From contig MU602690.1 in NCBI GenBank assembly GCA_025201865.1, positions 81,838-93,984 on the forward strand: a stretch of 12,147 nt of DNA. The letters are read 5' to 3'. Shown piece after piece: positions 6,501-12,147 of the stretch (position 1 is the stretch's first letter; every line of letters starts with the position of its first letter). A model generated the notes under the pieces. The model was given only the letters and a program-made list of their open reading frames with translations. It did no database searches and was not told the DNA's origin. The DNA comes from Ramicandelaber brevisporus. Taxonomy: Eukaryota > Kickxellomycota > Ramicandelaberales > Ramicandelaberaceae. Position numbers and translations under genes: made by a program.

Positions 6501-7779
6501 TTCTGTCCACTCTTTGCTTTCTGATGACAACGGCTGGATTACTCTGTCAGAACAGCTTGTTGCCAACAGTATGGTGACCGTTCAGTGTGCAATCGATCTC
6601 TCTCAGCTTGGCTTGACATCTACCGTTGGATACTACCCGGCTATTGCAGAGTGCTGCGCGTTTGTTGATCAAGGAGGTGATGAATCAATGGTGCGCTCAT
6701 TGACTCATGTGACCATTGATACCACCCAGCCATTGTCTATTGACATTGAGCGTCAGTTGGCCAAAACACGTACAAATGACCTCAGCATGATTATTCGGGC
6801 CAAGATCACTTGCACTGCACAGAGTCCAGTTTCGCTACGCGCGATTCGATTACTGAATACGCTTAATCCCATTGGAGCACATCTACCACGCATTCTCCTT
6901 CCTGGCCAGTCCGCAGCATTCATGTTTTGCACTAGCCCCTCGGATCTTGATGCTTCGGCAAGTCTCAGTCTCGAATACATTTGCTCGTCTGATCACCTGC
7001 GCAAAGCCGCAATGACACATGCCCACGAGCGTCTCCTTGGTTCTTTTGATGCTGACTTACTTTGGCCATATTCATCTATTCTTCTCGACGTTGCATCAGG
7101 GTTGGCCCTGAGTACTGTTAACATCACTGCGCGTACCCTGAGCAATGGTGAGGACTCCGTTGTTCCATTGGACAGGCAGCGCGCACTAATTCCATTTGTG
7201 CATGATCCACCCGAGATTCAAGTTGCTGCTCTCAAGTTCTTGACACAGTTCCACAGCGACTTGTCGAGGACAAAGTTGGAAGCCGAATGGATGCTCTCCA
7301 ACACCGAATGCGAATATCTGGTGAGACATTTGGACTGCCACATATCGACAGCCGCTGACGTAGCATCGCCGCCTCTGGCTATTGCTGGATCGCTGTCGCT
7401 GACCGAGCCTGTTTCCACTGTTGTCAACAAGCCTGTCACCGCGATCGTCTCTGTATCATCAGCTATACTGGGAGCATCTCCTCCAAGCGGCAAATGCGCT
7501 GTTCATGTTCACATCGTTGCGCTGCCGAGTGATTGGCTGGTTCATGGATCAACATCATGGATAATCGACGACATTCTAGAGTGTCAAGAAGGGATCCGCC
7601 GCGAATTGACTCTCATTCCTTTGCGTGCTGGAGCACTGCGGCTTCCGCAAGTGTCCATTTCTGTCGCTGACTCGGCATTGGCTGTAGTTCAAGATGTCTC
7701 ACCTGTCTATTCCACTCAATCTGTTATGGTCCACCTTCCGCCTGAACCCCTCGTGACTCTAATTCCTATTGCTGTTTAA
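3544..7779 (+). CDS. TRAPPC10: TRAPP II complex subunit TRAPPC10 / Trs130
   Basis: A 1411-residue protein with no intron. TRAPPC10/Trs130 is a large subunit specific to TRAPP II, the Golgi/endosome complex that activates Rab11/Ypt31-type GTPases. Residues 23-75 carry a typical start (VIVSYTDDSGVLWP, then LLPLRDLVW). Residues about 137-185 continue the N-terminal domain. The hallmark core at about 340-425 includes W-x-x-F, SFDRHVQLLEDDIRRLD, PGWNYCTFF from residue 380 and ALRQYDELEASFYQ. The remainder is helical repeat, then beta-rich Ig-like segments, ending in a TRAPPC10-type C-terminal domain at about 1300-1411. Gln runs occur at 4-12 and 84-95, a Ser/Ala/Thr-rich linker at about 199-232, and a Ser-Glu repeat at about 620-631. 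These insertions explain the length above the usual 1100-1300. I chose the ATG at 3544 because no ATG precedes it in frame. Divergent from the carrier gene; convergent with the next gene. Confidence 0.92.
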   Translation: MSEQQQQQQQQQRQVAVPRRQHVIVSYTDDSGVLWPHLFRRLLALLPLRDLVWRPSNQRPPRHITQLSIDLQPLQSSQQLQAPQQQQQQQQQQQQHGSVPPLSPVALSASGRGGSDAGSMSHAKPSSYPHSFAISEPYVNIFITACSDHDVYKSTVKPRIKDWIASVSSKRCQEWLIVHVTLPDDIKELLGSDEIGVATTPSSASASSVHRGSATPSSTAASGTSGASGASAFFAQLRNSVADKIKSDFGSKKDAHRILHLKLSSDSETVRMRTARFSGQLATPATDHAAATAIDDTEGNRVIEGGARQRTPDLVDEHGQSQVHQMNRADQTVLDVLVDPDPSWNEFGARIKTLVVDSFDRHVQLLEDDIRRLDACRMLPGWNYCTFFVMKESLALLLDQVGFSDDALRQYDELEASFYQAVHDGAVPWFRGRGGGSTGDDNVSILDLHPPRGKPYRDLIRNNDITVFDFCMYLFGCQSTLLLRAGQAYDFVERSRRFVQSLLSTLRMFSANPDHAVAEESFVAAWTFGFSLSVTQIIDTLEQVSPDSSTAGDDTEGNESRAATPVPAVDVDAELALAKADFFALARKQLDILGPIYSRVPIVTSNIHQQHQARQQQSTESESESESESESDAEPETEKTKTKTKAATPPQLYTVSYPMLRDALSNDTAYDNVYIYVSNVAITYYERLGRIRHCQTLRSDIATLLMHRGRYEAAQQLYLNIIPRHDMQTWSQIDNTMLINLAKCCAELSKTAGQLGACHILLSHADMLTSDAQAAMFVDQLVECAHNVPNALSWPASPMFTIGSVVSKRDASVLRLKITNNARAAIKFDSIDVHLRIPLMDADTVVVRREFELVPGTNSLEIECDVSTAGMYLPKSCVLHIGQVKITYGLDGRQPVRLATLPSALSVADICVASKSSFEFKQHDSISPLPWSLVARDDKFVTVAMNIRTGNCAVRKTKIRLCASSASDASSVTLANTDARLWTSNDSVHSLLSDDNGWITLSEQLVANSMVTVQCAIDLSQLGLTSTVGYYPAIAECCAFVDQGGDESMVRSLTHVTIDTTQPLSIDIERQLAKTRTNDLSMIIRAKITCTAQSPVSLRAIRLLNTLNPIGAHLPRILLPGQSAAFMFCTSPSDLDASASLSLEYICSSDHLRKAAMTHAHERLLGSFDADLLWPYSSILLDVASGLALSTVNITARTLSNGEDSVVPLDRQRALIPFVHDPPEIQVAALKFLTQFHSDLSRTKLEAEWMLSNTECEYLVRHLDCHISTAADVASPPLAIAGSLSLTEPVSTVVNKPVTAIVSVSSAILGASPPSGKCAVHVHIVALPSDWLVHGSTSWIIDDILECQEGIRRELTLIPLRAGALRLPQVSISVADSALAVVQDVSPVYSTQSVMVHLPPEPLVTLIPIAV
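3553..3579 (+). repeat. CAG/CAA run encoding Gln 4-12 of TRAPPC10
   Basis: Nine Gln codons, eight CAG and one CAA, follow the start codon after Met-Ser-Glu. The tract lies outside the conserved domain and probably varies in length. Confidence 0.9.
3793..3828 (+). repeat. CAG/CAA run encoding Gln 84-95 of TRAPPC10
   Basis: Twelve Gln codons of mixed CAG and CAA interrupt the N-terminal domain between its first strands and the segment that resumes near residue 137. The mixture of synonymous codons suggests an older, relatively stable repeat. Confidence 0.9.
5401..5436 (+). repeat. GAATCT hexamer array encoding Ser-Glu dipeptides
   Basis: Five exact GAATCT units and one GAATCC encode an alternating Glu/Ser stretch at about residues 620-631 of TRAPPC10, followed by an AAGACG-type Lys/Thr repeat. 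The near-perfect units suggest a recent expansion inside a disordered acidic loop. Confidence 0.9.
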
Positions 7780-7915
7780 GATGTTTTTCTAAGACATTTA
7801 AAGAGTTTAAGTAGTGTGGTTTCAAATGAGAAAAAGAAAGAGAGAAAGATTTGAGGGAGAATTCTGATTAAATTGACCAATTTGACTACAATTGCTATTG
7901 CTATTATTGTTATTG
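7780..7915. other. Convergent spacer, TRAPPC10 / Rag-like gene
   Basis: The 136-bp spacer between two stop codons must hold both 3' ends. It has a purine-rich stretch (about 7826-7860) and, at the right, a CAA/TAA/TAG array read on the - strand that continues the Gln-coding repeat beyond the stop codon of the opposing gene. No canonical AATAAA serves TRAPPC10. Confidence 0.6.
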
Positions 7916-7942
7916 TTATTGCTGCTGCTGTTGTTGCTGCTG
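7892..7942 (-). repeat. CAR/TAR array straddling a stop codon
   Basis: Read on the - strand, seventeen successive codons are all CAA, CAG, TAA or TAG. The first eight encode the terminal Gln run of the Rag-like protein. The ninth is its TAA stop, and the next eight are a mix of CAA, TAA and TAG in the 3' untranslated region. The stop codon is therefore itself a unit of the repeat. Confidence 0.85.
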
Positions 7943-10063
7943 TAAAATCTGACGCAATCTTCGTTCTCTTTCATCGAGTTCTGGGGTGATTTGAGGCATT
8001 GAGAAGAGTGACTTGACAATTGTTGCAAGGGCTCGACAGTTGGCTTCCATTATAACTGGATTGAGGGGTCGTGCTGACACAATAATCAACACCATCTTCG
8101 GGAACATTTCATAGACAGTCATGTGCACTGATGCTGAGTTTGCCATAATACTGCCCATCAAGCCACGACCGAGTCCTGAGGGCTGTGGTAGGGAATGGTG
8201 AGGGAATCCAGAAACAGTTGGATATGACCAGCTGATGTTGGCAAGTTTGTTCAAAGTGTCAAATGCACCCAGAACTGGCCCAACGCGCTCGATTGGTGTT
8301 CGTGCCCATTCACTGCCAATGCAAAGACTTGACGAAGTATCAAACAGTGCAGCACCGATAACCGCCATGTACGACACAAATGAATTGAGAAGGTTCTTGA
8401 CTTGCTGGCGATATGGATTGAGATTGTCGAGAGCAGCATTGATTGCAGAGACTGCGTCGGCATCATCGGAGGCACTCTTTACTGGGCGAGTGGTGCATGG
8501 AACTACGCGGATTTGCTGTTTATTGAAGCGCAGGTTCTGTGTGTTTCTGAATAACAAGTCTTGGTCAACGCGGCCTACCAAATCACGAACATAGCGAGAG
8601 GAAAGCATGTCAGATTTTGCAACAACAACAGTGTAGTCAATAGTTGGGTTGATGACATTGGCAGGTGATATGAAGTTAGACAGCTGAGTAAGAGGGTGGT
8701 GATGTGTGGCATTACTGAGATTGTTTGCATCCAACAGTGTCATGAATGATACTCGACCCATCAGCGTGAGCGGAGCCAAATCCACAATAATCTCATTTGC
8801 TGTCATATCATCATCCAAAATGCCATGCTGATTCTGTGGGCTGTTACCAAACCGATTCACTGGACTAGACGCATTCGATTCGCCTCTTGGAGATGCTGCT
8901 GCAGAGCGAGTCTGTGGTGTGGCAGCTGGGCTAGGTGCACCAGACGCAGCAGCAGTTCTTGCCTCCGTGCGTTCATTTTCCTCCGCAATAGCCTTTTCCA
9001 CTTTGGCTCTGATTTCGTTGTAAGCATCTTCCCAAGCATATTGGTACAATCTGTGCTTAGTCTTGTCAATGCCCAGAAGCCCATTGTCATCAGCGCCAGT
9101 GGCAGATGCATTGTTTCCGCTGTATAGTCGCTGATATTGATCATAGAGCGCACGCATTGGATGTCCTTCATCATTTAAGCTAGGAGATGGCGAGTTGGAA
9201 CTACGCTGATGCTGTTGTTGGTTGAGAAGCTGTCTGGACTGACGTGGCGATGAGATTGATTGAGCACTTGATGATGCCCGACGACTGTGATTATTTGAGA
9301 TTGGAGACTGTGGCGCCGAGCCAGCCTCGCTCACTCTTAGCTGCTGGATGCGGTTGTCCAATACAGATTCGACTGGTGATGAAGGCGTTGTGGTATTGTT
9401 GGCAGTGGTGGTGGTATTGATGTTGGTGAACTTGGGCTCATGTGACAGTGGTTTACCGTGAGCAACCCTGAACGCCATATTCGTATACTTCTCAGCTGGA
9501 CACCCTGTATACTGAGATGGATATTCAACAACTGTGATGGGCAGATACACTCCGTATCCGTGTATCTGTGGATGAGTGGTTGGCGTTGACTGATTGACAT
9601 CCAGCTGCGACTTTTTGTCAAAGACTGCGATTCGAAGCGCAGTCTTACCAGTCCGCGTCGCACCCGTCAGCACGACCTTTGGACGCGTTGGCGACAAGAG
9701 ATTGATACGCTCGCGCACCCTCTGCTGCTGTTCTGGCGTACGCAAGTCGCCGCGAGTAACCGGTATCGTCATTGTGAACTGAGCCATCGCTTCGGTTTCG
9801 CCGCCGGCGCTTGGCATGGCTGTGTTGCCGCCGCCGCTGCTGCTGCCGTTGCCTCCACCGGAGTCAGCGTGTGGCTGTGTCGAGTGCGACTCCAGTCGAA
9901 GAAGCGCTTCATACGTGGTTTCGATTGCTTCGTGAGCGCTGTCCTCGGGTAATCTCGAGCGATGATCGTCAGTGTTCGACTCGATCGCTGTGACCGGGAT
10001 AGAACTCGGATGACCAGCTTGGAACGCTGCTGAGCGCGATTGCGTCCGGCCAGGTTGAGCCAT
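7916..10063 (-). CDS. Divergent Rag/Gtr-like GTPase-fold protein (715 aa)
   Basis: Rag GTPases (Gtr1/Gtr2 in yeast) act as heterodimers on the lysosome or vacuole to pass amino-acid signals to TORC1. A P-loop is clear: GATRTGKT, G134 to T141, preceded by KVVLT and followed by ALRIAVFDK as in Rag proteins. The stretch VVEYPSQYTG (about 178-187) sits where Rag proteins have WDxPGQ, but the key Asp and Gly are lost. FMTLLDANN (about 440-448) fits the next strand, and VVAKSDML (480-487) fits the guanine-specificity motif. Residues about 565-690 (GAALFDTSSSLCIGSEW, then MVLIIVSARPLNPVIMEANCRALATIVKSLF) resemble the Rag C-terminal roadblock/longin domain. A Ser/Asn/Gln-rich insertion of about 230 residues (about 205-430) and a disordered N-terminus double the usual 340-400 length. 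I start at the ATG at 10063; the frame is open to 10195 only by a TTG. RagC/Gtr2 type is most likely; another divergent small GTPase is possible. Confidence 0.62.
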   Translation of the reverse strand: MAQPGRTQSRSAAFQAGHPSSIPVTAIESNTDDHRSRLPEDSAHEAIETTYEALLRLESHSTQPHADSGGGNGSSSGGGNTAMPSAGGETEAMAQFTMTIPVTRGDLRTPEQQQRVRERINLLSPTRPKVVLTGATRTGKTALRIAVFDKKSQLDVNQSTPTTHPQIHGYGVYLPITVVEYPSQYTGCPAEKYTNMAFRVAHGKPLSHEPKFTNINTTTTANNTTTPSSPVESVLDNRIQQLRVSEAGSAPQSPISNNHSRRASSSAQSISSPRQSRQLLNQQQHQRSSNSPSPSLNDEGHPMRALYDQYQRLYSGNNASATGADDNGLLGIDKTKHRLYQYAWEDAYNEIRAKVEKAIAEENERTEARTAAASGAPSPAATPQTRSAAASPRGESNASSPVNRFGNSPQNQHGILDDDMTANEIIVDLAPLTLMGRVSFMTLLDANNLSNATHHHPLTQLSNFISPANVINPTIDYTVVVAKSDMLSSRYVRDLVGRVDQDLLFRNTQNLRFNKQQIRVVPCTTRPVKSASDDADAVSAINAALDNLNPYRQQVKNLLNSFVSYMAVIGAALFDTSSSLCIGSEWARTPIERVGPVLGAFDTLNKLANISWSYPTVSGFPHHSLPQPSGLGRGLMGSIMANSASVHMTVYEMFPKMVLIIVSARPLNPVIMEANCRALATIVKSLFSMPQITPELDERERRLRQILQQQQQQQQ

Positions 10064-10272
10064 CGTGATGATGATAGAGGCTTGCTGGTTCTTTCTTTCT
10101 TTGTCAGTCAGTCTTTCTTTCTTTCTTTCTTTTTTTGGCAGGTTTCGCGAAGTCTGTGTATCGCCTTGGCGACATCTATAGCGACTCCAAAACAAAAAAA
10201 AAACGAAGCTTCAGCATTATGATGCATTCGACGTGTCTTAGAGATACCAACTATGTTAGTCAGTATTCGATT
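10064..10272 (-). promoter_or_regulatory. Promoter of Rag-like gene with CTTT microsatellite
   Basis: This 209-bp spacer separates the Rag-like start from the upstream sulfurtransferase stop, both on the - strand. On the + strand it has imperfect CTTT arrays interrupted by CAGTCAGT (about 10089-10135), which are AAAG-rich on the transcribed gene's coding strand, and an A-rich run at about 10190-10202. It must combine the 3' end of one gene and the promoter of the next. Confidence 0.5.
10089..10135. repeat. CTTT tetranucleotide microsatellite
   Basis: Two blocks of CTTT units flank a short TCAGTCAGT interruption, ending in a run of T. It is non-coding, about 25-70 bp upstream of the Rag-like ATG. 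Confidence 0.85.
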
Positions 10273-11313
10273 TTAGCTCTTAACAATGGGTGCGTTGGGT
10301 TTGGATGCGTATTCAGTCCAGGAGCCGTCATAGACTGCGACATTTGGTGCGCCAGCAGCCTTGAATGCCAAGTACAAGACAGATGCTGTGATGCCGCTGC
10401 CACATGTCGTAGTAATTGGCTTGCTGAGATCAATGCCAGCGGCTGTGGCAGCACGCCGAATCTCCTCTGGAGACTTGAGCTTACCACCTTCAATCACAGT
10501 ATCAAGCGGCATGCTCACCGCACCTGACATGTGTCCACTGGACAGCCCAGCACGGGGCTCTGGATCAGCGCCAGTGAACCGACCTCTGGGACGAGCATCG
10601 GCAATCTGGTTATGAGATCCAGCAGCATTTGCTGCTACCCTTTCCAGAATGGTCGAGAAATCTGAGACAATGTCTGTACGAGGAACAGCCGTGAACAGCT
10701 TGCGACCTTGGATCTCAATTTGACCTGGCTTTGGAAGAGAAATGACAGGGACTGAATCCGAAGACGTATGCACTGACCGCTTCTCTGCAACCCACTTGGG
10801 TAGTCCACCTTGTAACACACTCACTGTAGGAAATGAGAATGCCTTAAATGTCCAGAAAACACGCGGCGCAGAAAACATGCCAACAGAGTCATAAACAACG
10901 ACATGATCTCCATCGTACACACCGAGGCTAGCAAGATGTTGCTCAAACTCTTTGGCAGTACGTGGAAGCATGTGCGGAAGCGGATTGGAGTGATCCTTGA
11001 CATCATCAATATCGAAGAAACGCGCGCCGGGGATTCGCTTTGTTAGGTACTCGGCGCGTGGATTGCGACCAGAGTTTGGCATATGCCATGACCCATCCAG
11101 CACCTTGACGCGAGAGTTGGCTCCGATGCGCTCGGCCAGCCAGTCTGTCGAGACCAGTAAGTCAGTTCGAGACTGCGAAGACGCCGTGAAATGGCGGATT
11201 GCAATCGTACGCAGTGCTGAGCCAAATCGTGATGGCTTTGGTATCGAGCGAACAGCTCCGAGGCTGTTGCTGTGCAAGCGGCTGGCTGCGATGGACAGAC
11301 TGAAGATTGACAT
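10273..11313 (-). CDS. MPST: 3-Mercaptopyruvate sulfurtransferase, probably mitochondrial
   Basis: A 346-residue tandem-rhodanese protein. The enzyme moves sulfur from 3-mercaptopyruvate to a thiol acceptor, linking cysteine breakdown to sulfide or persulfide formation. The inactive N-terminal rhodanese domain spans about 50-185 (STDWLAERI, VLDGSWHMP, RIPGARFFDID, VVVYDSVGMFSAPRVFW, VLQGGLPKWV). The catalytic domain spans about 210-340 (ADARPRGRFTGADPEPR, GHMSGAVSMPL). Its active loop is CGSGITA with the catalytic Cys at 304. CGSG is typical of mercaptopyruvate enzymes, while thiosulfate sulfurtransferases usually have CRxG. The C-terminal YDGSWTEY motif is intact. Residues 1-45 are rich in Ser, Arg and Ala without acidic residues, as expected for a mitochondrial presequence. 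Family members are about 280-320 residues, so the extra length is the leader. Start is an ATG; stop is TAA. It diverges from the cupredoxin gene. Confidence 0.92.
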   Translation of the reverse strand: MSIFSLSIAASRLHSNSLGAVRSIPKPSRFGSALRTIAIRHFTASSQSRTDLLVSTDWLAERIGANSRVKVLDGSWHMPNSGRNPRAEYLTKRIPGARFFDIDDVKDHSNPLPHMLPRTAKEFEQHLASLGVYDGDHVVVYDSVGMFSAPRVFWTFKAFSFPTVSVLQGGLPKWVAEKRSVHTSSDSVPVISLPKPGQIEIQGRKLFTAVPRTDIVSDFSTILERVAANAAGSHNQIADARPRGRFTGADPEPRAGLSSGHMSGAVSMPLDTVIEGGKLKSPEEIRRAATAAGIDLSKPITTTCGSGITASVLYLAFKAAGAPNVAVYDGSWTEYASKPNAPIVKS

Positions 11314-11521
11314 GGCGTGCTATGAAGATGGAAATCAAACAAACAGATAGCAACACGGAAATTGACTCACGAAACGTGCGTTTGATAGAAGCAAAGAGCA
11401 AAAACAAAATCCCTCACTGGCATCCTCTGTTACACTCTCCTGACAGCATAGGTGACGTGCTTATTGTTGTCGTTGTATCAGTCACTCCTCGTCAGACATA
11501 TTAACAAAATAACAAAACGAG
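11314..11521. promoter_or_regulatory. Divergent promoter region, sulfurtransferase / cupredoxin
   Basis: The 208 bp between two opposing ATGs serve both genes. The sequence is AT-richer than the coding DNA, with an A-rich stretch at about 11385-11410 and a TTGTTGTCGTTGTATCAG segment near 11463-11480. The cupredoxin ATG follows an A-rich leader (AACAAAATAACAAAACGAG), a typical fungal start context. No specific operator was identified. Confidence 0.5.
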
Positions 11522-11959
11522 ATGCTCTTGTTTCAGGCTCTGCTCGTCGCGCTATCGTCAACGGCACTTGCTGCTGGTCGTCCAGGCCGTCATCTGTTGG
11601 ATACCGAGAACCCGTTCGACGTTTACAGTGGAAGCACGCCGTCTCTGCCAAGCAAACTCGACGAGCCGGCACCAATTATCAAGGTCGTGGCAGTTGGCTC
11701 GTTATTCAGTTTTGATCCAGCAAACATTACGATCAATGCGGGCGACACGGTGAACTGGCAATGGTACGGATTCCTGCCCCATAGTGTGACTGAGAGCAAG
11801 AGTGAGTCTGAACAATGTGTGCCACTGGAAGGTGGTTTTGACTCTGGTTGGCTGTGGCGTAGTGAATACAACCACACATTTACGAAGCCAGGAATACATT
11901 ATTACCATTGCAAACCACATTGCAAGTTAGGCATGGTCGGCAAAGTCATTGTAAACTAA
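11522..11959 (+). CDS. Secreted cupredoxin (plastocyanin-like type 1 copper protein)
   Basis: A 145-residue protein. Residues 1-18 are a short hydrophobic leader ending in Ala-Leu-Ala, a plausible signal peptidase site, so it is probably exported. After a polar linker (about 19-50), a cupredoxin fold runs from about 51 to the end. Strand IIKVVAVG and the segment FSFDPANITINAGDTVNWQW lead to the first copper ligand, His87 in FLPHSV. The C-terminal loop YHCKPHCKLGMVGKV supplies Cys130, His133 and Met138. Cys99 and Cys134 could form a disulfide. Asn68 and Asn117 lie in N-glycosylation sequons. No GPI signal or second domain follows, so the protein ends with the last strand. Electron transfer or copper binding is the family role; the partner is unknown. 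The stop codon lies 50 bp from the stop of the opposing partial gene. Start is the only good ATG before the leader. Confidence 0.88.
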   Translation: MLLFQALLVALSSTALAAGRPGRHLLDTENPFDVYSGSTPSLPSKLDEPAPIIKVVAVGSLFSFDPANITINAGDTVNWQWYGFLPHSVTESKSESEQCVPLEGGFDSGWLWRSEYNHTFTKPGIHYYHCKPHCKLGMVGKVIVN

Positions 11960-12003
11960 AGAGAAGATATAATATTAATAGAATTTAAAAATAGAACGAT
12001 GAC
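11960..12003. other. Convergent spacer, cupredoxin / right repeat arm
   Basis: Forty-four AT-rich bases separate the cupredoxin stop from the inner edge of the inverted repeat. They include AATATTAATAG and TTTAAAAATAG but no exact AATAAA. Confidence 0.6.
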
Positions 12004-12147
12004 ATCATTTCATTCGAAGACGAGCTCACCATGCGAGGTGAGCTCGGAGAATGGCAGGTCGATTGCGCACGGAATGGACAACGTGGCCTCTTCGCCTTCG
12101 AACTGCACGATGTGCGCGGCAAGGGTGGCCTTGTCGACGCGCCGCAG
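12004..12147 (-). repeat. Right arm of 144-bp perfect inverted repeat
   Basis: This is an exact reverse complement of 1950-2093 and is still identical at the last base of the window, so the true repeat is probably longer. Its inner edge falls six bases beyond the TGA of the duplicated gene, at the same place as in the left arm. Confidence 0.97.
12010..12147 (-). CDS. Partial second copy of the 171-residue membrane protein gene
   Basis: The - strand carries the last 45 codons and the TGA of the gene at 1572-2087, identical at every base. The 5' part lies beyond the right edge. Nothing here shows whether the copy is full length. The frame is intact across everything visible, including the 9-bp hairpin at 12022-12045. 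The copy converges on the cupredoxin gene, just as the left copy converges on the carrier gene. As with the left copy, nearly all third codon positions are G or C. Confidence 0.85.
   Translation of the reverse strand: MRRVDKATLAAHIVQFEGEEATLSIPCAIDLPFSELTSHGELVFE

Noticed and set aside
10064-10195. 44-residue N-terminal extension of the Rag-like protein
   Set aside because: It also begins with TTG, and it translates the CTTT repeat into a Lys/Glu/Arg stretch. The first ATG in frame is at 10063.
1950-12147. Large transposon bounded by terminal inverted repeats
   Set aside because: The arms are gene ends rather than transposon termini. The block holds housekeeping genes and no transposase, integrase or reverse transcriptase, and no target-site duplication is seen at the inner edges.
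1-12147. CRISPR array, operon, tRNA or rRNA genes
   Set aside because: No regularly spaced repeats with unique spacers, no cloverleaf and no rRNA-like sequence was seen. The organisation is eukaryotic with individually promoted genes.

Overview
This is a eukaryotic nuclear window holding six intact, apparently intronless protein-coding genes plus a partial duplicate gene at the right edge. A fungus, possibly an early-diverging zoosporic (chytrid-like) one, fits best. The carrier protein resembles fungal DIC1 closely, TRAPPC10/Trs130 is present, proteins carry mitochondrial and secretory leaders, coding regions are full of CAG/CAA runs, and spacers are short (about 100 to 340 bp). The lineage is an inference and was not tested by a search.

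Layout. Positions 1-660 are a long degenerate triplet repeat, and 661-1571 hold no gene I can recognise, ending in a pyrimidine-rich tract. A GC-rich gene for a 171-residue single-pass membrane protein of unknown family follows (1572-2087, +). It converges on a mitochondrial dicarboxylate carrier (2201-3208, -). That gene shares a 335-bp divergent promoter region with a very large TRAPPC10/Trs130 gene (3544-7779, +). TRAPPC10 converges on a divergent Rag/Gtr-like GTPase (7916-10063, -). A 3-mercaptopyruvate sulfurtransferase (10273-11313, -) and a secreted cupredoxin (11522-11959, +) diverge from a 208-bp promoter region. The last 144 bp are an exact inverted copy of the 3' end of the 171-residue gene.

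The central genes look like housekeeping cell biology: mitochondrial metabolite exchange, Golgi/endosome trafficking, possible TORC1-type nutrient signalling and sulfur metabolism, plus one secreted copper protein. They are not an operon, and I see no shared pathway.

The strongest unexplained signal is structural. A perfect 144-bp inverted repeat (1950-2093 and 12004-12147) brackets a 9,910-bp block, with its inner edge six bases past the stop codon of the repeated gene. The repeated gene has almost only G/C at third codon positions, unlike the genes between the copies. A second signal is the Rag-like protein, which keeps its P-loop but has a degenerate switch-II region and a roughly 230-residue low-complexity insertion. 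I found no clear evidence of an undescribed defence or mobile system.
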